NCBI GenBank assembly: GCA_001600175.1
Contig: BCJC01000001.1
Span: 4,573,652 to 4,637,651, forward strand
DNA from: Erythrobasidium yunnanense
Lineage: Eukaryota; Basidiomycota; Cystobasidiomycetes; Erythrobasidiales; Erythrobasidiaceae
Direction of reading: 5' to 3'
DNA: 64,000 nt
Below the pieces are notes generated by a model, which saw only the letters and a program-made list of their open reading frames with translations, was not told the DNA's origin and made no database searches. Below, one piece after another: positions 34,839-46,591 of the stretch; within the stretch, counting starts at the first letter, position 1; each line of letters starts with the position of its first letter. Position numbers and translations under genes: made by a program.

Positions 34839-35138
34839 TGTTCTTTATCGTGACTTGAATGGATGGATATGAATGAGTTGGAGCAGAAAAGAAGAGCGAG
34901 AGAAGAGAGAAAGAGAAGAGGGAAGAAGATTGGATGGCGAGAGGAGTTGTTTGGGCATCCTTCCCTGCTTGAGGAAAGAGTCACTCCTCCGATCTCTAGA
35001 ACCGTTAGGAACTAGTGTCGTGCTTCCTTCTCTTGGTCTCAGGTCTCAGCTGATGTAATCTACAGCACCCCCCAGTCTCCCCGCACTCCAAACACCGGGA
35101 CTCGTCCGGCAGATGAGACCTTAATCTCGTTCCTTATC
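34839..35138. other. Intergenic region between the HSF-type and decarboxylase genes
   Basis: 300 bp. A purine-rich run (GAAGAG/GAGAAAG, about 34886-34930) lies just upstream of the HSF-type start on its minus strand, giving a CT-rich leader. No gene seen. Confidence 0.5.
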
Positions 35139-36995
35139 TCACTCGTTGATGACGTCTTCCAGCTCTTGTACTACCTTCTTATAGTCCTCCTCTCTTAGTC
35201 CAGTCTGCCAATTCGATACTGCCAACCTGATAGCCGAGCGGCCCTTCCACACTGTAGGCGTCGTATATACTACACCTCTCTCCTTCAATCTCTCACATAG
35301 TCTCATTCCTCCGCTTGAAGGATCTTGGAACTCTTTATTTCCGCATGAAGAAGAAGGCGCGAAGAGGACTATGTTGAGGACCTTGTATGACCCTCCTTCT
35401 CCGCAAGTCGTAGAGAGCGGAGTAAGGACATCATATTTCTCATGCTTGTATAGCCAGCTTTCGAGCCTTCTTGCAAAGCTGATATTTCGCTGGATGATAG
35501 CTGAATAGCCTTCTTTCCCACATGAGATCAAAGAGCAATAGAGAGGAAGAGCGCGGAAACGACGGCTGTTCTCTAGGCCCACGTTGAGAGGTGAGGGAAT
35601 ACTGCTGTCGGAGGTGGAGAGATACGCGGGAGTCAACCCGCCTGGCCCACAGACATCTTGGAGTATTGTAGAAGTGCGCGTATAGAAGAGCCCGCAGTCG
35701 TAGGGCACGTTGAGCCTGTAAGGCGATCTCAGCTTCATAGATCATACGAGAAGAGCTGGATTTAAAGAATGGACTTACCACTTATGCCCATCCAAGGTGA
35801 GACTGTCGGCAAGCATCATTCCCTGCGTTATTTCTGGCCCAAAATCAGGATGAAGCGCCGCAAAGCCACCAAAGGCTGTTTGACCATTACGCTGTCAGAT
35901 AGTGTACCATGCGTGATGCATATTGTAGAGGTTCACCTGCATCGAGATGAAGCCATGCGCCGTATTTATCGCACAACTCGCGGATCTGAGGCATGTCGGG
36001 TGTGAAGGCGCCCTGTTATATCATTACATCAGCACCTGTAAGCGTACCCACGATTCCATCGTGACTTACAGTATTGACTTCTCCATATGAAGGACAGACA
36101 ATCACGCCCATTTTTCTTCCCTTCGCCTGTTTCAGAATCCTCTCCAATTCCTCAATATCGAAGCCCATATAGTTACCTTCTTCCTCCCTACTCCCCATCT
36201 CACGTACGTTCCCTCTTCCTATTCCCGTAACGGCCGCTGCTTTCCTAATACTGGCGTGCGCCCCAATACTCAATACTTCAATCTCTATTCCACCAAATCC
36301 ATTCTCCGCAACTGAATAATCTTCACCTTTGATTTGCGAGATACAGAACTGCCGACCCAATGCTAGGCCGAGGATGTTGGATGTAGTTGCGCCTGTACTG
36401 ATTGTCCGGCCTTGGAAGTGGGATGGAGGGATGCTTAGAAGATCCAAGACGAGGTCCAGCGCTATCGACTCGATATATGTGGAGATAGTCTCGTTCTGGT
36501 CATGCGGTTTTATAATCAGCTGGATTGCAGCTGTCTTATGGGAAATGAGGATGGGCTCACAGGCAAGTGCACTTGAACATTATTGTCATAGCTTGTAGTT
36601 ACGATATCTGCGAGCTGCGAAATGGGTGTGCGCCCGCCTGTCACGAACCCGAAATAGCGAGGTCCAGCATGTCCTGGAGCAAGTGCAGGCGCTATCGTTC
36701 TGCGCACACTCTCATCAGCTTCTACTCTGTCATCCATACTTCTATACCGCTGGCGCACTTGTAGAGTATGTCGGAAGTCGCTGTCAACCAGTCCAGGTTT
36801 CAGCGCTTGAGCATGTAGAGATGGAGCGGGGACGGGCGCACCGCGTTCGCCGAGACCAGTATCAGGCAGTGTAGTAGGTAAGACATCTCTTGCGTGTTTC
36901 AGCGCGTCTGGATGGGCTGTTGTTCGGCAGTCTAGGGTGTCTCGCTGAAGCAGAGCTTGGATTTTTGGATCGTTGAAGAGAGACGTTGTTGACAT
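35139..36995 (-). CDS. Group II pyridoxal-phosphate-dependent decarboxylase
   Basis: Glutamate/aromatic-amino-acid decarboxylase-like enzyme. In order: GPRYFGFVTGGRTPISQLAD, STGATTSNILGLALGRQ, VIVCPSYGEVNTGAF, DAAFGGFAALHPDFG (the Asp that pairs with the PLP ring), and SLTLDGHKWLNVPYDCG containing the PLP-binding Lys. The C-terminus SAIRLAVSNWQTGLREEDY is family-typical. Introns separate VQVHLP|NETIS, GEVNT|GAFTP, HLDA|AFGG and DGHKW|LNVP. The start MSTTSLFNDPKIQALL at 36995 faces the vWA gene across 119 bp. Without a template I cannot say which amino acid it uses. Confidence 0.88.
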
Positions 36996-37114
36996 TGTAT
37001 GAATATTGCAGTAATGACAGTGTTCTTGATATATTCAATGCCTTTTGAGTGGTATTGGTTGAAATAATGACAGCTTCAAGCTTCCCCTCTTTTCGCTTAC
37101 TCCAAGCTTGAAGT

Positions 37115-38372
37115 ATGTCCATCCGTCGTCCTCTTCCTGAGCCAGCTGCAGCTTCTACCCCTTCTAACCCTCCACCAGCGTACAATGAGTTACCACCACC
37201 ATCTTCCAATAGAACAGTCAACGCAGGCGCCTTTCGAGCAAACAGCAATGCAAGCAGTAATTACTCGGCAAGACCCCAGAGCGCCGTCGTCCCTCCTTCT
37301 TCAAGCGCAAACGATATGTATTATGCAGATACAAGACCTTTGAATACAAGTAACAGACCGCAGACTATGCATGCGACGTCTTCCTCGAATAATGGGCTCC
37401 CTCTACCCGGTTCACCGCCCCGGCAGCAGATGATGCAGAATGCATATAAACAGCCGACTGGCCCACCTCCGCCGCAGCAATATCCACAACAACATGCAAG
37501 AACGCCGTCTATGCAGTCACAGCAACAAGGCGCTGGACTGGCGAGATCGAACACGAGAGAGGACCCGCTGTCTGTCTGTAGGTACTGTTAGTATGAGCTA
37601 AGCGTCCGGTACTTACTGTTTTTCTGGTACAGTGAAGCGATACGATGTATGCTGACACTCGACGTAGCGAGATCAACGCTAACGCTCACTCGCCTGCAGA
37701 CCTGTCTTCTGATCGACGACAGTATTTCCATGGAACCACTCTGGCTAGAAGTAGAGACTGCTCTGGCCGGGATAGTCGAGACTGTTATCCGCTACGACGC
37801 CGACGGGATCGACATTCATTTCTTAAACAGTCCCCACTCTTTGATCGGTGCAAAGCACTCCGGCGACATCAGGGAGCTCTTCCAATCCGTCTTACCTATT
37901 GGCGAAAGCACTCCTACTGAAGTCCGTGTCGAAGAGCTCATAGGGGACTATATCGAGAAATGCGAGCGTGCAAAACGGACGAATTCGAAAGATACGCCGA
38001 AACCACTCAATATGCTAGTCCTCACGGACGGAGAAGCAGATGATCCAGATACGCTAGCGGACGTCCTTATTGGATTCGCGAAGAGGTTGGATGAAATTAA
38101 TGCCAGTAGGACGCAGCTCGGTATACAGTTTGTCCAGATTGGAGATGATGCGAACGCGGCGGAGGCATTGAGGGTATTGGATGATGAACTCGCGAGTAAG
38201 CATGTAAGAGATATGGTGGATACAACGCCGTATCAGGGATCAGTGTCCGCCGAGTTCTTGGTCAAGGTAAGTCGACATCCTCGGAGTTCATACTGGGCTG
38301 GAGCTGATGCAGTGTGTTCGATAGGTCGCACTGGGGTCTATCAATCGTCGTATCGACAAGCAGAACAATTAA
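37115..38372 (+). CDS. von Willebrand factor A (vWA) domain protein
   Basis: An N-terminal Pro/Ser/Gln-rich disordered region (MSIRRPLPEPAAASTP) leads to a vWA domain. Two introns meet just before it; splicing gives SVLKRYDTCLLIDDSISMEP, with the MIDAS DxSxS motif as DDSIS. LNMLVLTDGEADDPDTLADV supplies the second metal-site Asp, and LGIQFVQIGDDANAAEAL the later strand. A last small exon gives VALGSINRRIDKQNN. This architecture is widespread in fungi with no settled function; metal-dependent protein binding is likely. It shares a short divergent promoter with the decarboxylase. Confidence 0.85.
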
Positions 38373-38706
38373 TCCATTCTCTAACTGTATCTTCCACCTC
38401 TCTTCGACCTGTGTATCTAGCTCTTCCCGACCCGACTTTCAAGTAGTAGTGGTAGTTCCCAAGCAGTGTATCCAAGTCATACAAAGGAGAGAGTACAGCT
38501 GTTGTATTTAACAAGTAGTGTCTGCTTAGTCATTCCCGCGGTGAGACACTTTTCAACATCGTCATTCCTCGATCACTGTTTTAGGGGCAGCAGCCCAGCC
38601 TCACCACCTCGATGGTCTGACTCTGATTTCAACTCGAAAGTTCTTCTCTCTGCTTCCAACCGAAACACCTCATTCTACCCTCAGACATCCTTCTGTCACT
38701 GAAACC

Positions 38707-39666
38707 ATGGGCATCTTCTCTTCTGATGGGTCTGTCCTCTATCAAAATCGAGTAGCCCATGCTTTCGTAAGCTGATACTTTCAATGTAAAATGTACCGGT
38801 ACAGCATCGTCCGCCGTGGACTCCCCATCTACTACTTTATGCTCACTTTCATTGCGCTCGTAGAGATTGGTGAGTTTGCTTTGCATCGAAGAGATGGTTG
38901 GGGTGGAAGTCTCTTCTGGCTGGCTGGCTGGGCTGGATCTGCGGGCGAGATTAAGCGAAGAACAGCTATAGAAGACTGAGGATCACAGCAAGAGGATACT
39001 CGTCGTATCGCTCGGGCGATGCACCCTGAATCACAGAAGTCCGCCTGCTCCGACAAATGCCATCTAGCCAGCCAGAAGCGATCCTACCTCACACCATCTA
39101 CGGTAGCATCTTCCAATGACCTGAACTAATTTCTTGATTCGTTCGCAGGCGTCGCCGGCTACCTAACAGCCAAAGGCGGTGATTTCGGCCCTCAAGCGCG
39201 TAATGGATCTCGATTCGCACTCTTCGTCGCTCTATGGACGTTCGTCTTCGGCACCCTGATTGGCGTTGGAACATTCTTGAGGACGAAACTCGTGAACACC
39301 GGATTTGTGCACTTCGTCTATCTGTTCATCACACTTGTCTTCTGGATCGCGGTTGGTGTGAGTCGACTTCTTGATTTCCTTCAGAGGAAGTTGGAGATGC
39401 TGATATATGCTTTGTGTATGACAGGCATCTCTGCAAGTCGCTGGAAATGACAACATCCGCCATCACAAGACGCTACGAGCATGCGAATGGATAGGTGAGC
39501 TTACTCCGCTACTTTGTATGACGCTAGTTCTCAAGTACTGATTATTACTCTCCTTGCGACGTATACAGGCTGGGTGGAAGCCATCTTCACTCTACTCGCC
39601 TTCCCTTACGTCCTGCTCGGCGTAGCGCATAGCAGAGAAGGCATCCGAGGTGCCGTCGCCGTCTAA
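38707..39666 (+). CDS. Four-helix MARVEL-like membrane protein
   Basis: Four hydrophobic segments are clear: LPIYYFMLTFIALVEIG (joined to VAGYLTA), ALFVALWTFVFGTLIGVG, VHFVYLFITLVFWIAVG and WVEAIFTLLAFPYVLLG. Size, spacing and the conserved intron positions fit small fungal MARVEL-domain proteins of the plasma membrane or vesicles. The start MGIFSSDG at 38707 is joined to IVRRGLP by a 75-nt intron; an in-frame ATG at 38791 is an alternative. The second intron (38870-39148, 279 nt) is four to five times the usual length here and contains a long inverted repeat. Ligand or role unknown. Confidence 0.75.
38913..39078. repeat. Inverted repeat inside the 279-nt intron
   Basis: CTTCTGGCTGGCT at 38913-38925 is the exact reverse complement of AGCCAGCCAGAAG at 39066-39078, extendable to 15 pairs with one mismatch. 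The loop is about 140 nt. In RNA the stem would bring the splice donor and acceptor to an effective distance near 110 nt. Confidence 0.8.
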
Positions 39667-40168
39667 AGCGTACACCTCCTCCTTTCCTCTGCTGCGCCTT
39701 TCGTATACGTACCTCGCACCCTCGCAACCATTCAAGAATATTCACCAGTTATCAATAGCAAATATACTCCAGCTACGACGCCTTTTTTCTTCTTCTTCTT
39801 TATCTCTTTATAAGATGAGGGATTATATACATTTGAGGAATCTGAAAGTTAACCAGATGTAATCTAGTCGTCCTATCTACATACAGCAGCCAACCCTTAA
39901 TTCTTCGTACCACTGTTGAGCCACCTGCATAACGTCTGCGAATTTGGTTCAACCCAAACGAGAAGCAAGCTGCTTCAATCGCCGCCAAAGTTCGTGGAGC
40001 GCACAGACGAATGAGTGTGTAAAGCTAACTGTCACAACGAGCAAACTGCTATGTCTACACACGAATTATGGGTAATGAATGCTACATGGCTTTGGTCGCT
40101 CCATAATAGCGAGCTGAAAAGGTGGTCGCGTGGAGGAAAGAGAAAAGCTAGACCAAGAGCGAGAGTCT
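39667..40168. other. Convergent intergenic region
   Basis: 502 bp between the MARVEL-like gene and the unrecognised minus-strand gene. It holds a CT-rich 3' UTR-like run (39780-39810) and nothing else I can name. Confidence 0.5.
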
Positions 40169-40980
40169 TCAAATGATGACGGTTGCCCAGCCGATGTTCA
40201 AGAGAGGAGCTGGCAGTGGTCTGTAGTATGTATAGCCAACGAGCTTGAACAGCCTTCGATTGAAGGAGGGTAACGTTGCGGCAGAATCTGTTATCTCCTG
40301 GTCCCATCGACTTGCCAAGCAGCTTCCAGCTGATCTGCAACCCGTGGACTGTCAACAAGCCGGCCCTCACTGTAACCAAGCAGGAATAGCTTTCCTACCT
40401 GCAACATCCTTGTGCCCTACCTCTGCGATCATCACTCGAAGGTCATGCGCCAGATCCATCAGTATAAACGAGAGATGACCGCTTGACCATATTGCGTGAT
40501 CTTGGCTAGCCCAGTCGATCCCCATGTCTCTGATGAGCGGTACAGCTTCGATGACTTTGCGTGAGAAAGGCCGCCATGCGTTGTAGGCATCCTTGCAGCA
40601 GACAGTGCGAACGCCTTCTATAGTGCGTACAAGATCTTTCTGCAAGTACGGAGACCGAGAGAAGCTCAGATTGCATAGGGAATGGGTAGATCTCTAGCTT
40701 ACGCATATCTTGATGAGGCTCTCCCTCCAGTTCGGGAGTTCCACTCTGGGTGCCAACGTGACAGGAATGAGAGAGACATCGTCTTCGAGCCATCGGAAGA
40801 AGTTTGCGGGTCAGCTTCGGGAGGCCATCGCAGAGCAGAGCAGAGCAGCAGGAGCAGCAGCTACTTGAGGTCTACGAGGAATTCTTGCAGGTTCTGTGGA
40901 TCAGGATGCGGTGGTCTGTTTTGAGCCTGCTTTCGCCATAGCCGGTAGCTCAAGTACCATGACTTGACGAGGTCATCCAT
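40169..40980 (-). CDS. Hypothetical protein
   Basis: Not recognised. Coding is supported by a start MDDLVKSWYLSYRLWRKQ at 40980, a protein-like block (RVELPNWRESLIKICKDLVR, IEAVPLIRDMGIDWASQDH, HLSFILMDLAHDLRVMIAE) joined by a clean GT-AG intron after SLIKIC, and a C-terminal exon ending NIGWATVII after an intron of about 73 nt. The join between the first exon (ending VDLK) and the EDDVSLIPVTLAP exon is unclear: no GT-AG pair fits both frames simply, so an exon is missing or the border is wrong. A GCAGA-rich microsatellite (40833-40861) lies in that doubtful intron. It diverges from SEA4 across 220 bp. Confidence 0.5.
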
Positions 40981-41200
40981 AGTGTAATTGCATGTGCGTT
41001 CACAGTGTGTGTAGTCGTTGTACTCGTTCCTACGGCATTGGGATCAAGCGCAATCTGGGCTGCTATCAGTTATCCCAAGAACAACCGGCAGGTCACAATC
41101 AAGATGCGACCGATAGATCCATAATCAGCAGCCCGCAGCAGCGAGGCATCGCATCGCATCACTGTCTTTGAAATCTGGCTTTTTGGCTGGCTTTTGCGCG

Positions 41201-44200
41201 ATGGCTTCAGGACGACGTTCGGTGCAGTGGTCAGTCAGTCATCCGAGCACCTTTCTGGTCTCCAGCGCCAGCGAGTTGCGCCTCTGCGAATATGTACAAC
41301 CATCTGGATCCAACGCGTATGCTCCTCATGGTCACGGTGGTGGTCGAAGCAAGAGCAAGATCAAGACGATAGCTGTTTGCTCGGATCTACCAGCTTTCAA
41401 GGTGCTTGTTGACTGAGGAAGCTTAACGGTCCTAAAACTAATGTACAATGCTCATCGCAGAGCCTGGCATGGTCGCCGGATCCAAGCATACAAGACCTAT
41501 GTGGGGTAGGGCTTAATACGGGCCGGACTATCCTGCTTCGCATCCATGATACACAAGTCTATACGAGCACGCCCTCTTCAAGCTCTTTCATCCTCCAGCT
41601 CAACATCCGGCAGCCGCGACCGTGTAACGTCGTTGCTTTCTCGCATGACGAGCCGAATCTCCTTGTCACTGGATATGACAAAGTCAGAGACAACTCCCTG
41701 CTTATCTGGGACATCCAACATTCATCTATCGCATCATCCTCATCATCCTACAATCATCCGCACGGGAAACAATCGCGAACGGCCTCTTCAACCTCGACTT
41801 CGACATCAGCTTCTGCCAATAACCAATACACAAATGACTTCAGACCTATTGCACAATTCGGAATGTCCGAACAAGTGTCAGCTGCGACTTTCTTGTATTC
41901 TTCGAGGATGCTAGTCGCTTCGATGGCTCAGAAATGGATAAGATGCTATGATCTGCGCAGTCCGAGCTCTTCGATTATGTCTCCTACTGCCTCTACAGCT
42001 GCATCGTCATCAAACGCTTCGGCTGCAGCAGTCATACAAGCGAAGAGCGTCACGAGTCTTGTGGCAGACCCGTTTGATAGCCATAGATTCGCAAGCTTGG
42101 GTGAAGATGGACTTGTCAGGATGTGGGACTTGAGGAATCATGCAGAGCCTCTGATCACCTTTTCATCAGAAGACGGTATCTCTGCCTTTTCTGCGTCTGA
42201 AAAGGGCCATTCTTCTTACAACGATAGCAGCAGTAGTAGCACCACCAGAGACAGAGACAGAAATCTCTCTAGAACAGCTAGTAAACTCAACTTGGGCCCC
42301 ACCTCATCTTCGGCTTCTCTGGGAAACAACGCCGCAGCGTCTTCTTCTGCATCAGCAACAGGCTCCATCACTTCTATACAGTTTTCGAACCAGAGAAGAG
42401 GCTATATATCCACACTGGATAAGGATAGCCACCATCTTTCAGCGTGGAACATATTCGAAATCAGCGATAGAGGGCCGGAATACAGACATGCTCCTCGACG
42501 TCAACCAGCATCGGCGCTCATGCTCCATGATGCAAGTCAGGAGGAACAGGCGCATGCCGAACAGACTTCTTGGCCTACTCTGTACTACGAACGACGGAGT
42601 AAGTGACTAGCTCGGCAAGAATGCATGTAGTAGCTGATGAAGCGGTTCTCGCCTATGTTTGCCCACAGCCGAGGCTTCGCCAAGAGCCATCACCTCATTC
42701 GCTTTTGTGCCGAACCAAGGAGGGCCTCAGCAGTTTCTCACCATCAACAAAGAAGGTACAATCGGCTTCTGCGAAGTGAAAGAATCTCCTCAAGTGGCTT
42801 TCGCAGTAAGCCTCTCCACTCTAAATCGAGAGGAGACAGATGCTAAGGATGTGTCTTACAGATCACAGGACAGTTCGCGTATTCGCAAGAAACAAACTTC
42901 TCAGTCGAGGGTGATAATCTGGCAGCTTCGTCGAAAGCACACGCTCGACTACCCATGAGCCGGCCTGGCACTGTTAGATCCGGCTCGCTTACTCCACGAA
43001 ACACCTCTCGCGAGCGACTTTTGAACAAGATCAGCAGTATGGCATCTCGGCCGACTTCGCCCGAACGTAACAGGAAGACAGCAAGGGGAAGAAGCTCAAG
43101 ACATCCTGCCCGAGATGCGGACGACTCGCGGGGTCGAGCAGGACACACCAGCGAAGAAGATCTCGATGCGCCCATTGCTAGGCTACCCTTATTGGAGAAG
43201 GATATATCCATCGCTATGCGCACACGAGCAGAGAGGGGATATGGCCTTGACCCTATTCGCAATCGAAAGATCTGCCGAGAGAACAGCTCGCTAGTTGAGC
43301 TTTGGAGCTGGATCGAGCATTCCGCAGTCATGTCAGAAGGAGGCCGAGCATTCGTGGACAACTTCGATTTCGGGTTCATGGGCGTCTTGCCTATCCTGAA
43401 AGGCTTCTCTCCACACAAAGCTGGCGCTGGTTCGGCTAGTCAACATCATAGCAAAGAATCTTCTGCAGCAAGTAGGCGGAGCAGAACAGTCAGCCAGCCT
43501 AGCGGACCGACAGTCTTCGAAGATGTTCGAAGCAGTATAAAACGAAGCGATGCTGTCCGTGCACAAGATGCAGCTTTCGCAAAAGCTGCCACGTCTCTCA
43601 ATAAGAAGAATGGCAGCACACCGTTTACACTCCCTTCTCACTCAACGTCAAAAGCCGCTCAGAGGCAGTTGGCTCTTTCTTCCATCGGTCCTGATTTCGC
43701 AAGTGCGGACATATCAGCCGTCATCAAGAAGTACGAGCAAGCGAATGAGCCCTCGAAAGCGGCTGCATGGGCCTTGTTCAGCGGTAATATCGAACTGGCT
43801 GTCAAGTCGTTACGATCCAATAAAGGTAGGCAACATAGGCGCTGCTCTGCTCAAACGCACTCACCCTAATTCTGTATATTGATCATCTAGACGAGCGCCT
43901 GAAGCTTCTCGCGCCAATCTTGGCTACGCACCTTACTCAGAAAGATCAAGATGGCCATACCTCCTTCAAAGAACTATGCGCTACCCTCAGCACAGACCTA
44001 CATGACCCCTTCATGAGAGCAATTTTTGCATACCTCGCATCAGGAGACTGGCGAGACGTGCTTGAGGAGGAAGGCATCGGATTACGTGACCGAGTAGGAG
44101 TCGCTCTACGATTCCTGCCAGACGACGAACTGTATCGGACACTAGACAGCATGGCTAAGAAAGCTATAGCGGGGGCAGACCTTGAAGGTCTACTCTTGAC

Positions 44201-44958
44201 TGGGCTAGACGCTTCTGGCCTCGCTCTGCTACAAAGCCACGTAGACCGGACAGGAGATGTGCAGACTTCCGCTCTCGTTGGCGCATTTGTCTCTCCTGGA
44301 GTCTGTCAGGATTCAAGACCTGAAAGATGGATAGAAGCCTATCGAAAACTCCTGGACAACTGGAAACTGTATACCATAAGAGCTAGATTCGACATAGCTC
44401 GTGGAAGTAAGATGAGGTCTTCATTAGCTGTCAAAGGTCAGGAGGAGAACAGCAGTGCCATCGGAGCATTGCTAGCGCCTCCCAACATGTAGGTCGCGCC
44501 AGCCAAGGGCGAATTTCAAGGATACTGACAAGGACTGACAGGCTCATACGATGTCACTACTGCAATGAGACGATAGCGCCTAGAAAGAGCGACTCTGGCA
44601 CAGCGAGTTCGAACAAGACACCTCTAGCCAGCCGTCGAGGAACCGTCTCGACAGTCACGCCAACGGCCAGCGGCCGCACGACACGGTGTCCGCATTGTGG
44701 AAAGTCTTTTCCAAAGTGTGCTATCTGCTTGGAGAGCATAGAAGTGTCGACTACTGGGAAAGAACCGACTGCAGCCTGGTGCTGGTGCCAGTGCGTGTTC
44801 CCACGCTATACCTTTAGCCGGATAGAGACTGATATTGAGTGTGTGTTTGCAGGCGCTGTAGACACGGAGGCCATGCCACACACTTCCTAGAGTGGTTCGC
44901 AAGGGGAAACGATGAATGTCCGGTGGCCGACTGCAGGTGTAATTGTCGGAAAACGTAG
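41201..44958 (+). CDS. SEA4: SEA complex / GATOR2 WD-repeat subunit SEA4 (MIOS)
   Basis: Component of the vacuole-associated SEACAT/GATOR2 complex that feeds amino-acid status to TORC1. The N-terminus MASGRRSVQWSVSHPSTFLV opens a beta-propeller (SLAWSPDPSIQDLCGVGLN, FASLGEDGLVRMWDLRNH). Long Ser-rich loops and an alpha-solenoid follow (FMRAIFAYLASGDWRDVLEE). The C-terminus is the family's zinc module: MLIRCHYCNETIAP, CPHCGKSFPKCAICLE, CRHGGHATHFLEWF and CPVADCRCNC. Introns are all short GT-AG, the one before LIRCHYC being phase 2. It converges with the peroxin-like gene with 108 bp between stops. Recognition is strong. Confidence 0.9.
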
Positions 44959-45066
44959 TAGTATGGGTCACGCTACTGCAGTACTCAACGGGTTATGAAC
45001 GAGAGGTTGTTGCTACAATAAAGACGACGTTGTTCCAGCCAAGAAGCTGTCTATCCCTACCCTTGC

Positions 45067-46151
45067 CTAACTCTCGGACTTCGGCGTTGCGAAATTCCGC
45101 CTTGTGAGGAAGGATCCTTTGAGACTCCTAATATCATTCTTGACCTGTGTCAACATCTCCTTGTTCGCCCCGCTCATCGTGTTGAGCCCTGTTGACGCTC
45201 CGTAGCCATAGCCATACGCTGACGCAGGATATGACGGTGTGGAAGCATAGAAGGATTCGTTTGTAACATAGGTATTGAAGCTCTCGATGGAGGAAAGACA
45301 GGACTGCGCAGCTGACGGTTCTGGAAGATGCGATTGCGAGGTATCGCTCTTGTCGGAAGGCCGCGCGTTGTGCGCTGATACAAGATGCGTGAGTCGACTG
45401 AGTGAGCTCTGAAGATCCTTCGTTATAGGCTCTCTCGGCGATTGCTCAGGCTCCGCCTCGCCTAGCAGAGGCTGCTTCTCATCCGCTACCTCCTGGCTTT
45501 CAGCGATTTCCTCTGACCTATGTCTCCCTTCATCTTTGTCTGGAGATGTATCAGTGTCGAGAAAGGCGCTCGTCTGTGGGTACAGCAGACTGTTCTGAGA
45601 GACCAAGGTCCTCAGACTTTGGACCAGCTTCTCGTAGCTCGACAGGTTGTGCTGTTGTAGCGCTGTCACACGCTGTTTCGCAAGTAGTAGCTTGGGTAAG
45701 AGGTACTTCTGCAATTGTAATACAAGCCTGCTTAGCCGGGTATGCCTGGATGTCAAGCATGGAAGGTCGACCGCACCTGATAGAGCACGGTGACCAAGGT
45801 CGCAGAGGTGCCAGAGATGAAGATGAAGAGGGCGAGGTATTTCACGAATCTAGGGAGGAACTGGCTAGGGAGACGAGGTGCAGGAGCATGGTACTGAAGT
45901 AGCCGGACATCTCTCGAGTATTCGCGAGGAGGCACAGCAGGGCCAGCTTGAGAGTTGTTTGTAGTAAGACTGCTGCTTAATGCTTGACTTGCAGGGTGAG
46001 ACGACGTCGACGTTGCAGCAGCTTCGCTTGTTTCCGCTCCCATTATTGCCGGCTCTTCTATAATACTCGGGACTTCTGGCTGCGCTGAAGCACTCGTAGA
46101 TGCCTCAGACTGCTGATGCTGCTGCTGCTGACTGTCGCCATCATCCGCCAT
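45067..46151 (-). CDS. Probable PEX14/PEX17-like peroxisomal membrane protein
   Basis: The N-terminal third is Gln/Ser/Ala-rich and disordered (start MADDGDSQQQQHQQSE at 46151; the frame is open further upstream). One membrane helix follows (KYLALFIFISGTSATLVTVL), then a basic coiled coil (LQLQKYLLPKLLLAKQRVTA, LSSYEKLVQSLRTLVSQN), a linker and a C-terminal phrase VKNDIRSLKGSFLTRRNF. That last motif resembles, from memory, the end of fungal PEX14/17 docking-complex proteins. An intron of about 44 nt joins the helix exon to the coiled coil. The topology fits a tail on the cytosolic face of peroxisomes. Moderate confidence; another coiled-coil membrane protein is possible. Confidence 0.5.
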
Positions 46152-46591
46152 GCTTTCGGTGCACTCGAAGGAACCGGAATAAGCAAAGAGCAAGGTGCAA
46201 CCATGTTCCAGCAGCCTATGATCCTTCGATGGGATCAGTATTGCAAATAACACGCTCCATCGAAGCATGAGCGACATTTCTTATTACTCTGGACGTCCCA
46301 TCGTGCGAACTGGCTCATCGTCCAGTCTTCCTGCAAACAGGCCCTGTCCTGGAGCGTCCATTCGCATAAACACACTCGCATCTCTAAGTATGCTAACAGA
46401 TCCATTCCTCGTCCGTTGGCCAGCGACCAGATTCTTAAGCCGGTCCTTTGCGACCGCCCAAGAATTCGGTAGCGCGAGATAAACAGAGAATACCCATTGA
46501 CCCTGCTCTACAGAGCTCTCTCTCTTCTCTCTTCTTTCTTCTAGTACCCTCTTCGGTCCCTCTATTCCTTGTCGCTCTCAGCTACTCAAGC
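46152..46591. promoter_or_regulatory. Divergent intergenic region
   Basis: 440 bp between the peroxin-like gene and a secreted-protein gene. A CT-rich tract (46515-46575) directly precedes the secreted gene's ATG, as at the other two secreted genes in this window. No TATA box is obvious. Confidence 0.5.

Noticed and set aside
35139-38372. Decarboxylase and vWA gene as a toxin-antitoxin or defence pair
   Set aside because: They only share a divergent promoter; both are common stand-alone fungal genes.
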